In this document: positions 40,832 through 54,700 of the stretch, piece by piece | Layout: the number at the start of each line of letters is the position of its first letter | Position numbering within the stretch: the first letter of the stretch is position 1 | Origin: Patiria pectinifera | Lineage: Eukaryota > Echinodermata > Asteroidea > Valvatida > Asterinidae | Direction of reading: 5' to 3' | DNA: 64,000 nucleotides | Assembly (NCBI GenBank): GCA_029964075.1 | Contig: CM057147.1 | Coordinates: forward strand, 21,101,513-21,165,512 | The notes under the pieces: model-generated | What the model saw: the letters and a program-made list of their open reading frames with translations, nothing else | Databases searched by the model: none | What the model was told of the DNA's origin: nothing | Made by a program: the position numbers and the translations under genes

Positions 40832-42119
40832 TAAGTGTGGGCAACATAAGCGATTCAAACAACAGCGCATCATCGTCAAACATATTAACTCAAAGTGGCC
40901 ACTTTGAAACTTAACAGTCCACTTGCTGCAAGTGTTGTTGAGCAAAAATCTGTCCATAAGTGCTATCATAAAAAACAAGCATTTTTGACAAATACAAATG
41001 GTTGAACTTTCATAGAAAATATCCACTTGATGTTATGACAAACGTCGGTCGACTTAACGATTGCAAGAAATTAATGCCTGTATTTGAAATATATTATGAC
41101 GTTCCACCCACTACATTAAACAGTATCTAAACTCTTAACCAATTTTTTTTTTTTTTGCATTTTGTTTATTTATAAAATAGAGAACATTTCATCAAAATTT
41201 ACAAACTTTCTGGGTTAGAATTTTAAAACAACTAATAATAGAAATCTCAATGTGATAAAGGGGGCATTAGTTGTTGTTTTTTAAATCCTGCAGTTCACAG
41301 TGTTTTCAACATTATTCAAACTTTGTATTTTAGTCCAAACTTTACTTCACAAACAATGACAAAGTTGGTGCTTCAAAAAATCTAATTTGATCAAAAAAAT
41401 GATGGTGCTTTCTGGCCACTTTCGAGAGCTGCATACTTGCGTGCGCGTACTTGTTCACAACGACTTTTCCTTTTTTAACGTGCACAAACCTACATCTTCA
41501 CGTGAGCATCCGGACCAATTGGCAATGAGTTTGAAATGTCCCTCCCCCCCACACACTCTCTCTTTGCAACCATTGAGGGGGTACTTGTGCACGGAGCCTA
41601 TACATGTATACTACCGCACACTGAAATGATGGCAGTGTTCAATGAATAAGTGTGTTATTTATAAATCCCAAACCCCCTAACCTTGCAATCTTCTGCGATG
41701 AATACTCACATATCTATTGCTCATGTGCCTTAACTTTGTTCATGTTGATTCCAATGAGCTTCAGACTGGGCCAACATATGCCCATATGCAGTTTAATTTA
41801 CTTTCTGTCTGTGAAGATCTTCCTTCAATTGTTGGACAGAAGTCTGAAAACAAAAAGCAAACAACTTGCTTAGTTGGACAACAGATATGTAAAACTTAGT
41901 ACTCATCGAGATACATGGGGAAAACAGTACTTTTTGCCAACAGTCTAAATGGAATTAAACTAACACAGTCTAGCTCAATGGTCTTCTTTCCAACTCAAAC
42001 TAAACCAACCCCAAACCATATCCTACAATACCCTACAGAGTCAGACCCTGGCCATCCAAAATTAATTCCAGCCCTGCAAAGGGTAAGGCTATACTGATCC
42101 AACAAATTACTTGTACAGT

Positions 42120-42320
42120 TAGGTACATCCCAGTACAACCAGCCCAGCGAAACCAAGCCAAGCAAAGTCCAGCAAAGCCAAGTCCAGTCCAGTCCAGTCC
42201 AAACAAGCCAAGCCCAGCCCAGACCAGCCCTGCATTCCCAGCCAAGACCAGCCCTGCCCAGCCCAACACAGCAAAACCCAGCCCAACCCAACCCAACACA
42301 GCACGACCCAGCCTCAAACA
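42120..42320. repeat. CCCAGC/CCCAAC low-complexity tract
   Basis: About 200 bp of pentamer-like CCAGC and CCAAC words; short extensions at 42480-42505 and 42710-42760 flank a MITE relic. The apparent WAGLGWAG-type proteins on the minus strand are translations of this tract. Confidence 0.85.
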
Positions 42321-42506
42321 ACCCAACCCTTAACCAGAGCTGCCAACTCTCCCTGACTCAGCAGAAAGTTCCCTGAAAATAAACCAATCTTTCCATGTTC
42401 TGATGAACAAATTTGAAAATCTCCCTGATTGTGGTGAAAATCTCCCTGATTGCAAGATGCAAAATGTTGGCAGCTCTGGAACCCAGCCCAGCCCAGCCCA
42501 GCCCAA

Positions 42507-42680
42507 TGGACCAATCCAGTAAGCCCCGCCCACTGCGCACGTGGGCAAATTACCACCTGCTCCTCTCCAATGTCATGCTGCATTTTCCTGCCGCTACACA
42601 TACATACGAAAGGCAGTGTCGGACATAGTGCACTGCACATAAATCACGGCTGTGTGATTGGTCAGTACCTGTCAGTACAC
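42507..42680. mobile_element. Relic of the TGGACCGATCCAGTAAGC MITE
   Basis: Left end ATGGACCAATCCAGTAAGCC and internal CACGTGGGCAAATTA and AAATCACGGCTGTG match 37271-37470. The right terminus is diverged (GATTGGTCAGTACC). It sits inside the CCCAGC tract. Confidence 0.7.
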
Positions 42681-42764
42681 CATACACGGTTACTACATTA
42701 ACACTTAACCCAGCCCAGCCCAGCAAACCAGCCCGGCCAGCCCAACCTTGTTCAGCCCACTTAC

Positions 42765-45700
42765 CAGCAACTGTCGTCCTTTTGTCTCGATGGGTAGAAG
42801 CATGCAGGCAATCGCACACAAGATGGCAGTCACACCGTAGATACTGAAAGCTAGTGCAGGCGACCCAGCAAGCAACACCTACATGTAATCAAACCAGGAA
42901 TGAGATACCGGTAGTGTTTATTACAACCAACCACTACAATGCCAAATGCTACCTGTCACCATGAAATGAGCTTAAAGTTGAAAATTGCCATTTTGAAGCA
43001 CAGTGGGGCAAAGCCAAAATTTGAAGGGATGGTCAAATTGTTGTTTTCAGGTGAACCTCAATCTGTAAGTCCTGTGCTACCTTTCTCCAATTGTTTTCGA
43101 TCTGTCAAACATCTTTAAAAACTATTTCATCCTGTCGTTAAGAGTTGATTTTGCATTCACTGTAACACAACTGCAAGATTTTTTAATTTTAATTTTCTCA
43201 AGAATCAGTTTGACCACTTCAAGTAAGTTGGTGGTCTATATTTCTGTTACTGAACTCAGTACCCCTAAATGTTATATACCATTAGAAAGCTCTTGTTCTG
43301 CAGAATCCAGATATATGAATATCTCATTTCTTAAAAAAGTCAGACTTCAAGCTCATTTTTGTGATGACACGTCACAAATGATGATCGACAAAGTTTGAAC
43401 AATTGTTATACATGTACTCAAATTTTTAAACACTTCAAGTTTCTGCAAAAGTAAACGTCAGGGTAAATGTATTATTATTCTGCTCTCAAAAATGTTCAAC
43501 TATTTATGGTGACTTCTTTGAATTACATACAAATTCACCAAGGGCTATTGGAGCAACAATAACGTTTACCAAAATATGTTAATAATATGAAAATTATATG
43601 CCGTCGTACAAGAAGTCGGTGACGGGTGTCTATAGACCTTATTTTGTGAAAAGGCAGATCCAGAACCAAATTTTCAAAGGGAGAGGGGGGGGGGGGCAAA
43701 AAGGGCTCGACTATTTTTTTTTTTCAAAAAGGGGAAGGGCATTAGGGATAAAATTTTGTGCGCTATTTCCTCATTCTATTTCCACTTAGTAATAACAAAA
43801 CTAAAAGGTATGTGCAGTTCATGGCTTGTGAGAGAGATACCCAACATTATAATTTATTTCCTGAATATTAAGAAAAAAAGGTGTGTTCATTCCTCCGATT
43901 AAAAAACCCCAAATTGTTGGGGGGGATGGCTCCCGTTGGCCCGCCCCCTTCCCTGGATCTGGCAATGATTTTGTGATGTTGAATTTAGAGTGGCCCTCAG
44001 CCCATTCCCGTGCAGTAAATGCATACATACTTTTGCATAATGCGCATACATACTTTTGCATGATGGTGCTGCCATCATTGTAACATTCATTCAAATTAAC
44101 CCTCCTACATTGTCCTAAGCAAACATAAATTCTGTGCCAGGTTGTTCTTGCAGTCAAAATCAATCAACTTGACCATTTTCAACAGTTAAGAGCTCCCAGC
44201 CAGGGTGACTGGCTGTGACTGTTTATGCAACTTGATACAGCTATGCTTTGACTGTAGGTGATTGATAAGACAGTTGTGCCGACAAGTTGCCTGCTTTCGT
44301 CTGTTGACTGAATTTGACTAGTCAGAGCGCTTGCTTAAATATGATCTGACTGTTGATAATAATAATAACAGGTTCTTATATGGCGCTTTTAACTAAGATC
44401 AAAGCGCTTTACATTATTATTACCCCTGATCATTGGGCCAATTAAACATTCCATATACCATCTCAGCTCCCTGGGGAGTATACAGCTCGATGCTGCCTGT
44501 TAGGCGCAAGGAAGCTAATTCAATCACAATAACCATCACTGCCCTCATAGGTACCCATTTACTCCTGGGTGGAGAGAAGCAATGAGTGACAAAGTGCCTT
44601 GCCCAAGGGCACACGCACCATGACCCCGCCAGGACTCGAACCAACAACCTGCAGCTTTACCCACAGACCACGAATCACTGAATCAGGCCCTTAACCACAA
44701 GGCCACAGCACTCCACACTGTTGGTGATTATAGCCTGTGTAAAAGGCATGGCAGGGGAAGAGGATTGGTTTTGTGACTGTCTATGACTGTTCAAACATTA
44801 GAAGGGTTTAGCCTTGAAGAGAAATCATGTACAAAACACATACCGGTACAGCACACATGAACAGCCTGGCAAAAAGCCTCAGCTACTGATGAATGGGTGA
44901 ATGCATTATCCCATGTGCAGTCTAGTACTAGTGCACACATTATGCATTGTGTTTTCCAATGACATATGTATGTCATGTGCAGTGAAATGGTGATGTCAGT
45001 ATAAATTATGATAAGTGTCCCTTCCTCTGGGTGTGATATATACTGCGGCTACCAGTACATTGTTGTTTGACCTAGCACTGACACCCTGATCCAGTGCAAA
45101 GAAATCCACTTCAAACAAAATCCTTACTGGAGTGTGGGTGAGTCCAAAGTATGCATGACTGGCAACATTGAATAGGAACATTTCAGTTGGAATAAAAATA
45201 CACATGATGTACTGTACTGCGCAATTTTTATAAATGAGCATCTATAATGTAAGAAGGCCGAATAGTTGCAGCCATATAGAGAACAGTTACTAGACAATAT
45301 GAGAAGGTTCTCACATACCGTATGTGGTACATCCAACAATGCTGACGTGGCATAGCAAGCCAACAGAGGGGAGGGATAAGGTAGGGGGTAAGGGGGGTTT
45401 AAGGGGATATTTACCACCCCAATATTTTGTAAAGATTGCATTTTTCTGTAAGTGCCCCCCCCCCCCTAAAAAAAAATGGTTGTTAAATTATCAGCAGCAT
45501 TTTACGAGTGCCCTTTTTGGACATTCGCACAAAAGTCAGCAAATGTGCCACCCTGGAAAGCGCCACCTAGTGTCCACTTGTCTCAATGATTGTCTGGTTT
45601 TAACAGTGCTCCACATAGGAAGATGGTACCAGATCTCCCTCCCCCCCCCCCCCCCCCCTTTTTTGATTTAGCTAGGCAAGGTGATACTAGAAAAAAAAAC

Positions 45701-48700
45701 CTGTGTACATTTCAGCAAGATGTGCGAGTGCCCTTTTACAAACTTTCCACCGAAAAATGACCATTTGTCTATTATCGAAGATGATTGCAGAATGTTTTGC
45801 TAATCGATAAGATTTTGCTGACATGCTAAGCATACATCTGTATGTACATGGCACGTTATATACTTTGGCGAGATTTTCCGATAGTCAACACCGACGTTTG
45901 GCAACACTGCACATGTGAGGAAAGTCAGGTGTGTCAAAGTTTGCCACGTTTGGGAACTACACTATACAGCAGTCAGATATTCTGGTGTTTTCTTTTTTTA
46001 TTTGCAATGCAGACTATTTGTTATTGTACTTTAAACAGGTCAATTTTCTGGCACGACTCTGAGACTGAGGTAAATATGGCATCAGCTCAACAACCAGCTT
46101 GTCCAATCTGCCAGGATGATATCAGGCAGCCCAGAGTCCTTGGCTGCCAGCACGAATTCTGCCTGAAATGCCTCGAAGAACTACTGAGACAAGATCCAGA
46201 AACAGTCTGTCTTCCGTGTCCTGTGTGCAGACGTGTGACCAACTTTGCAGGAAGAAACGTTGCCGATCTACCGGTACCTGATGGCTCAATGGCAAATGTC
46301 TCCAAGGAGCCCGGGGTCACACCAATATGGGAAGAGCTTAGCAAAGATCCAAGTTCAGAGAGTACCTGCCAAGCCTGTGACGAGAACAATCCAGCAATTT
46401 CGAAATGCGAGGACTGCGATCATCTTCTCTGTCAAGAATGCAAGTTGGCTCACGAACGTATGACCTTGATGAAATCTCACAGAATACACATGCTAGATCA
46501 GTCTCCTTCATCCGGGATGCAGACAGGACACAGCGGCGAGCAAACAGTCATTCCAACATGTGGAAGCCATGTGAGTGAGCACATTACTGACCACTGTGAC
46601 ACATGTGGGCAATTAGTGTGTAAACTATGCTCTAAAGTTGGTCAGGCTCATAATGAGCATTCTATCATCAGCCTGGATGAGGTTTTAGACGATTGCAAGC
46701 AATATGATAGAGAACTTAAAGCTGTAGCCGACAAGACCAAAGCTGAATTCAATATGACCATACTTGAGGCAGACAAGTCTCAAAAGAAACTGGACAGCAT
46801 GTTTGAAAAGACAAACAAGAAGATCTCTGAGAGGGCTGAGGAGGAGGTTGCCAAGATCAGAGCAGAGGAGAAGAAGCTGAAGCAAGAGGCGATGACAGTC
46901 TACCAAGACCGAATCAGGACCTTGGACACAGCTCAAGCTCAAAACAAACAACAAGTTGCTGAGGTACAGCAAGTGCAACGTACGCTGAGTCGATGCACAG
47001 CTCAGGCAAGTCGCTTTGAAGCTCCAGATCTCAAGAAGAGATTCTTGCAGAGCATCCAGGCCCTGAAGCAGAAGCAGCCGGCCTTGGTGCCTGGGGAGAT
47101 TTTGTCCTCCCTGGACTTTGACAAATGTGTGGAATCACTCGGAAGGTTAGTGCTTGATGACAAGCCATTGGCTGCAGAGGCAACAGACACGCTTCACAAT
47201 TGCGTCCAACATCAGAGAGAGAAGTGGGAACAATGTAAGACAGAAATAAAGACATATATTGATAAAAATATTGAATTGGATATTAACAATGCATTCAGTG
47301 TATCAGCCTTCTCTGACAATCAACTGCTCACGGCACATGTTGGGGACAGTCAGCGGATGAGGAGTACACCAACCGACGATAGTGAGTTATCTTTCACCTC
47401 TCAAGTTACATCCAGATGTGCTGACAATATTGTAGTGAATAAAGATGACCAGGCTGTCATCTTATATAATAGTACAATCTTTATTTACAGCAAGGAAGAC
47501 AAGTTTCTCCATCGATTCAAACCACAATCGGACATCAAACCAACATGCCTTGCCACAGATGATAACAGCCAGATAGCACTTGGCTACAAGGCGAAACAAG
47601 CAATAGCTCTACACAGCCCAGATGGCTCCCTAGTCAAGAGACTGCCCGCTCCGATGATCGGCAATCACATGACCATCTACCAACAACGGCTGATATACAC
47701 CAACTGGGAAAGCAAGAAGTTACTGGCAGTCAACTACGATGGTGAGAAGGTGTTCTGTACCGATGTCAAGAGCCCGGCGAGTTGGTGGGGCCCTACTAGT
47801 TTGTGCTGCAATAGCCGAGGCATTATCTACGTGGCTGTTTGTGGCAAATGGCCCTCCCCTGGTCAGATTCAGCGATACAGCCCCGATGGTGTATACATGG
47901 ATTGTATTATCGAACGGTGCAGCGCGGTGTATGAAATAACACTGATGAAAGATGAGACCACACTGGTGGTGGCTGCTAAAGATGCTGTGAAGTTCTTTCA
48001 ACGTGTATAAAAAGAGTATAGGCTCTACAGCAGTGGGGTACACTTGGCTGAGGCACATATATTTCCCTTTACATCACCCCAAAAAAATTATATTTAATTG
48101 AATATTAACTTATCAGGCAAAAAACAAACTCTTGGGCCAAAAAAAATAAGTCTCCGGTTTCTGGTATGGAGCTTGCCCCAAAAGTGGTGCGGCGACGCGG
48201 CTTATTTTTTTTTTTTACCTGGTTTTTTTTTTGGCTTCAAATGTCGGCTGATGACTGCAAATGGTGCCCGACTAAACTTAGTGCAAATATATGGGAGTCC
48301 AGAGAGGCCACATAAATCTTATTCTCGATCATAACCCCATCTAAAAACACGTTAAAATTGTGCAGCAGCAGAATTCCAGTCAAACCAGTGAGTTTGGCGG
48401 TTTTGAAACATCATCTTGTATTGAAAAAAAAAACTTTTTCATTTTGCCGATGCGCATGGCTACGGCAACGCGCGCGCATACCAGAAACCGGAGACTTTTT
48501 TTTTTGGCCTGAGCATTAAATGGTAGCCGAGATTTTGGCCTAAAATTGCACCCGCTTAATTGGACAAGCCAACACATCAGCTCAAACATCATTTTACATC
48601 CCAGTTATTAAGGCAATTGGTTTGTACCAACAGTCAAACCATATATGGCCTAATTAATGCAATGCCACAGAAAGGATCCTTTGCTTTTATCCCAAGAGTA

Positions 48701-51700
48701 GCTCACCAAAGTATTATCAAAAAGCTTACTGAAGGATTCTACTGGTAAAAACACCCCTTGAGTTTATTCCATCTGGCATGCTATCATTTTGTGTAACATA
48801 CTTAACCAAAAATATATGTCCCATTACAACTCACAACACATGTCTCAACGATGTTGATTGCGGCTGCATAAATACATACATGTACATGTACATGTACATG
48901 TAAGTCCTGGTAGGATATATTTATGAAGAATTGACATCCACACATGCTGATATACATATAGGACCCCAAAGAGCGGTGCAACACTCACTAAAATGACACA
49001 AACCTAACCACGGAATTGCCCATTTATGAAGTATGTATTTTGAAATCATTTCTGTATTGGAGTGTATTTTATGATGACCATAACAGGTTGTTCGCTGACT
49101 GACTCTGACATCAATGGTTGGGTATTCAGGTACCCGGTTCCAATGCACAGCCCTCTACGCAATATTTTTTGTGAATACAATTTCTTGCTCCTAACTTCAA
49201 GATGTTTTCAAGATATACATGTAGGCCTAACCCTCAGAAAAAAAGGCCAATCTTCTCTCTCCCGTTCTTTGCTTTAAGGTTGATACATGAAGGGCGGATC
49301 CAGAACACCTCTTTGTTTGTGGGGGGGGGGGGGCAAACAAAAAGTTGGACCCCCAAAAAGTGGGTCCAACAAATTACGGCGTGGGGTTCAGGGCCAGCTT
49401 AAGGGCCCTGAAAAGTTTTGGTTTACTTTCTAGATGCTCTGTGGTGCCATCTGAGGCGATTTCTGACCACTTTTACCAATTTTTTCTTTTTTTAGGAAAA
49501 GATGGTGGTGTAGGCAGTGCCTGCCTTTATCGCAACGTCACTTAAAAAAAAATTATAAACTGGGTTCGTTTTTGGGGGCCATATATCTTTTGGAGGGTGG
49601 TTGTTTTCTGATTAGATTTTTTCGTCTTCTTCTTTTAAATATATTTTTTTAATCATTTGCAAAGGCACACAGTTCATAACTGGCTGCAATTATCCTGAAA
49701 AAAGGTGATAAAAGAATTATATCCCTATTGTAAAATTCAGCTGTCATAACATTGTCAATTGTCTCGTCAAGATACATGTACATCCAAAGTACTCCATTAC
49801 AAAAAGCCAGTTATTCTGGGCTGGGCTGCCATTGACCCAACAAACATAAGCAAAACAAATCTTCATACATGTAGGCGTATGTACATGTATAAAAAAATGT
49901 GCAAATGTGACAACAGCCTAAAAATTTGCATATGAAAAGAAGGAAAACTATTTTTCCGCTTTTCAATACATGTACAATGTACCACGAACCTGCCTAGTCT
50001 AGACATTGTTGTTTGCCCTGCTGACACCCTGATTCAGTGAAAAGAAAAGCAATCTGAACGAAATCCTTACTGGCGTGTGGGTGAGTTTGCATGACTGGTG
50101 AAGTTCAATAGGCAAATTTCAGTTGGAATAAATACTGCGCAATTTTTTATACGTGTTACTTCCTCAAAAAAAACTTCCACAACAAATACATGCAAGAAGG
50201 CAAACTCAGCTAAATGTTTCGTTCGCAATCGATTTTTGAAGTGCCACACTGACTAACAGTGCAAAGGAGCGGAGGACATCAGTTGTCGAAAATTACAAGT
50301 AAGTTCAGAGTTTACTTGCAACAACTTTTTTTAAATTTATTGGGGACTACATGTAGTTGACATTTTAAATGTTGAAAGTATAAAAGACATGCTTGGCAAG
50401 CATGGGAATGTGAATGTACATGTACAGCCAAAAAAACAGGAAAAAAACTTGTATCTATGAAACGGCATGAACGGAGTGTAGAAAGTCAAAGCAGACTTAG
50501 CAAAGGGCAGAGCTTAAAAATAAAAATAAATAAATAAAATACATTTACCAGATCTGTCTCAAAAGTGGTTTGATGGCCTGAATTTGAACTGGAGTAATAA
50601 TTAAGTAAGATTTGAGGCTTTGCATGGTGGAGATACTAAATAATGAAAGGTTTGCAGAAACACCATGTGTGAATAACTTCTCAACTAAGAGAATGGTTAG
50701 GAAAGAACCAGAGGTATAAACTCGACGTTCCAGTCAGTATGCTCTGACCGTCTTCAGAAGAGTTATAATTGTAAAGCCCTTTTAGACCTTTGGTGGAAAG
50801 CGCTATTTAAACACCACACAAAAGGATGACAAATTACTTGTCATGTGTGTGGAAATTACAACTATATAAAATATTAAAAGGTTCTCCCATGTGGTTTATC
50901 TGACTACGTTGTAAATTATAAAAGATGATTTAATCACAGAATGTATTGCTTATTATTTCAGATTTTGCTGACAAACTAAGCATAGATACATGGCGTGATT
51001 TTCCAATTTTGTTTTGAAGTGCGTAGTGAACCTTGAAAGTCACCCTTTTAAATGCACCCAAAATTAAGAAATTATCTTCTAAAAAACATGTATTTGGATA
51101 TATGTGAGTGGACATTTTAAAAGGAATGGTTTATTGCAATTTGTCAACTTTAAACACATTTTGTGCCCAATTTTGAGATGCCAACGTTTTTGAATTTCGG
51201 ACAAAAATTTCAAGTCTAAACTTGTTCACAAGGATTCAGCAGCAAGCATTACTGAGGAGATATCAGAACTGAATGAATTTGAAGCTTGTCATCAAAGAGA
51301 TTAAGCAACATTGCATGAGGAAACTCAGGGGAAATGTATTATGCCACATAGAGGAACTCCAATAGGATATTTTGGGGCTTTTGTTATTTGAAATTTGTTA
51401 TTGTACTTTACACAGATCAATTTTTTGGTGAAAAGAGAGGGAGATAAATATGGCATCAGCTCAACCTCAAACTTGTCCAATCTGCCAGGATGATATCAGG
51501 CAGCCCAAAGTCCTTGACTGCCAGCACAGATTCTGCCTGAAATGTCTCCAAGAACTGCAGAGACAAGATCCAGAAACAGTCTGTCTTCCGTGTCCTGTGT
51601 GCAGACGTGTGACCAACTTTTGGGGAAGACGGGGTGCCGACCTACCAGATGGCTCAATGCCAAATGTCCCCTCGGAGCCAAGGGTCACTTCAACACGGGG

Positions 51701-54700
51701 ACAGCTGAGGAAAGGTCAGATGACACCGAGTACCTGCCAAGCCTGTGACGAGAACAATCCAGCCATTTCAAGATGCCTGGACTGCAATCATCTTCTCTGT
51801 CAAGAATGCAAGTTGGCTCATGAGCGTATGACCTTGATGAAATCTCACAGAATACACATGCTAGATCAGTCTCCTTCATCAGGGACACAGACCAGGCATA
51901 GCATCAAGCAGACAGTTATTCCAAAATGTGGGAGCCATGCGGGTCAGCAAATTACTGCCTACTGTAACACATGTGGGAAAGCAGTGTGTCAAATGTGCTC
52001 AGGTTCTTTGGGCTTCCGTTTTGGCAGACTTCATCAGATGCACTCTATCATCAGCCTGGATGAGGTTTTAGACGATTGCAAGCAATATGATAGAGAACTG
52101 AAAGCTGTAGCCGACAAGACCAGAGCTGAGTTCAACATAACCATACTTGAGGCAGAGAAGTCTGAAAAGAAACTGGACAGCATGTTTGAAAAGACAAACA
52201 TGAAGATCTCCCAGAAGGCTAAAGAAGAGGTTGCCAAGATCAGAGCAGAGGAGAAGAAGCTGAAGCAAGAGGCAATGACAATCTACCGAGACCGAGTCAG
52301 GAATTTTGTCTCAGCTCGAGCTGCAAACAGTAAGGAGGTTGCTCAGGTAGACCACGTGCAAAGCACACTGAGCCAATGCACAGCTCAGGCAAGTCCCTTT
52401 GAAGCTCCAGATCTCAAGAAGAACCTCTTGCAGAGCATCCAGGGTCTGAAGCAGAAGCAACCACTGAAAGTATCTGAGAGCTTGGCCTTCCTGGACTTCA
52501 CAGAATGTGAAGAGACACTTGGAAGATTAGTGCTAGATGACGACCTGCAGATGGGATTACTGTCCAAGGCCATGAAATCACTACTTAAGCCACACAAGGA
52601 GGAGAAATGGGAGCTATGCCAGACAGAAATAAAGGAAGACATTGAGGATATGTTTTTGGAAAGTCAAAGATCTGGAAAGATTGCATTTGCATGTAGCGTA
52701 GCAGCATTCTCCGACAATGAACTTGTAATAGCAGATATTGAGTCAGGGCTGACAAAGAGTTCACCTACTGGTAATCATCCTTTGTCCTTCACCTCAAAAC
52801 GAGAAATCATATTTCCTAATGCATGTTATGTATCAGTGAACAAAGAAGATCAGTTTGTTATTTTGGACTTTCATTGGACCATCAAAATACTCAACAAGGA
52901 ATACATGTGTCTCAATAAATTCCAACCAGAATTGGACAGCACACCACCAACATGCCTGGCCACAGATGATAACAGTCTGATAGCGGTGGGCTACGAGGAG
53001 AACGCAAAGGTAACTCTGTACTGGCCAGATGGATCTGTCTTCAAGAGGGTGAGCACTCCCATGATTGGCAGTTACCTGACCATCTACCAACAACAGCTGA
53101 TATACACCAACCATGCCAGCAAAAAGTTACTTGCAGTCAGTTACAATGGTGCCAAGGTGTTTTCTGCTGACATCAAAAGCCCGGAGATTTGGTGGGGCCC
53201 CACTGGTTTGTGCTGCAACAACAGCAGAGGCAGCATCTACGTGGCCGTTTGTGGGAAGTGGCCATTTCCGGGGCAGATTCAGCAGTACAGTCCTAGCTGT
53301 GAATACCTGGGCTGGATTGTCGAGCGATGCAGCACGGTGTACGGCATGACGCTGACAAAAGATGAGACCACACTGGTGGTGGCTGCTAGAGAGGCTGTGA
53401 AGTTCTATCAACGAGTACCGACAAAGAGGCATAATCTCGGGTATCAATAATGCCGTGATTGTGCTCGCGTGCTTCACTTAATGCAGAAACTTGACTATTT
53501 TCATCCTTTGAAATAATCCCTTCAATTATACTATAATGCATCTGGTAAAACACACTACTCCCTTCCCCTGGCTAGATTCAGCGACACAGCCCCGATGGCG
53601 TATACATGGATTGTATTATTGAACGGTGCAGCACGGTGTACGACATGGCACTGACCTAAGATGAGACCACACTGGTGGTGGCTTCTGGAAATGCTGTGAA
53701 GTTCTTTCGACATGTATAAAAAAGAAGTGTGGTCTACCACAATGATGTACACTTGGTTCAGGCGGAATATTTCCCCTTGTTACATCCTGGCAAAAGTTCT
53801 CTTCAAATGAACAGTCATTTATCAGGCAAAACAAAGAAACAATTTGAGATTTTGGCCTAAAATTGCACCCGCTAGGGATGAGCCAATGTAACAACTGAAA
53901 CATCACTGAACTTGCTGAACATCCCTCTATTCACGGCAGGCAATTAATTTGTACCAACAGTTAAACTAAGGTGACCTTTTAAAGGCATTTGGGGTTATTT
54001 GCATTTATCCCAAAAGTAACTTCTAAAGAAAATTATTATCAAAAGGCTTACTTGGATTAAAGATCACACTAGTACTAACATGACTAAACATCAGTTACTC
54101 TGTCTGGATTTAGAAGACATAAAGAAATGTAGATGATTTCCAACAATCAATCCATTGACTGATTTTGGAAATAAAGAGTATCTACAAATCATTTTTCGTG
54201 ATCAAAAGGTTACGTATGGTTTTCATTGTTTTCTCAAAGAGTGTAACTTCCACTGAGATGAAACTTCAACAGGTTAGGTTTTGAAGATTCTTCTTTGGAT
54301 TTCCAGTGGTTTTATTATTTGAAATGAACAAAATGCATGAAAAGCAAATGATCCTATAAGTCATGTCTTTAACATCTGTGGACCTTTTCCGAAGGTCAGA
54401 ATGTCAAGTGTGAGTTGAATCTGATAAGTTAAACTACCAGTACTATTAAAGTTTGACGTCAAATTATTCCCCAATCCCCAACCCATTTCTGTGAGACTGA
54501 ATGTCAATCCATCTAAAGCATTGCATAGTTGTTGTCTTACCTGTGCAACGAACGGTGTGGTGATGGCTCCTATTCGTGCGGCCGAGCTACAGGAGCCAAG
54601 ACCGATGGCGCGGACGTGGGTAGGATATACCTACAGCAAAAACACGGAAGAACACTTTAATAGAATGAACTTGGCATTCATCAAATCCTCATTTAGAGAC

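Larger units (their letters stand above)
34521..42764. other. Gene-poor convergent region between beta-adaptin and the transporter
   Basis: Holds the MITEs, tandem array and palindrome listed separately, with no gene recognised. The final exon of the minus-strand transporter should lie here (left of 42765) but was not found. Open frames near 39143-39442 and 40558-41026 have no family resemblance. Confidence 0.45.

Noticed and set aside
40558..41026. Overlapping frames on both strands
   Set aside because: They run through the A/T tracts of a Harbinger-type MITE.
41995..42640. Trp/Gly-rich antisense frames
   Set aside because: Pure translation of the CCCAGC tract.
45842..46075. N-terminal extension of TRIM-like gene 1 (78 codons)
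   Set aside because: Not present in gene 2, lies before a conserved acceptor-like site, and precedes the shared MASAQ start.
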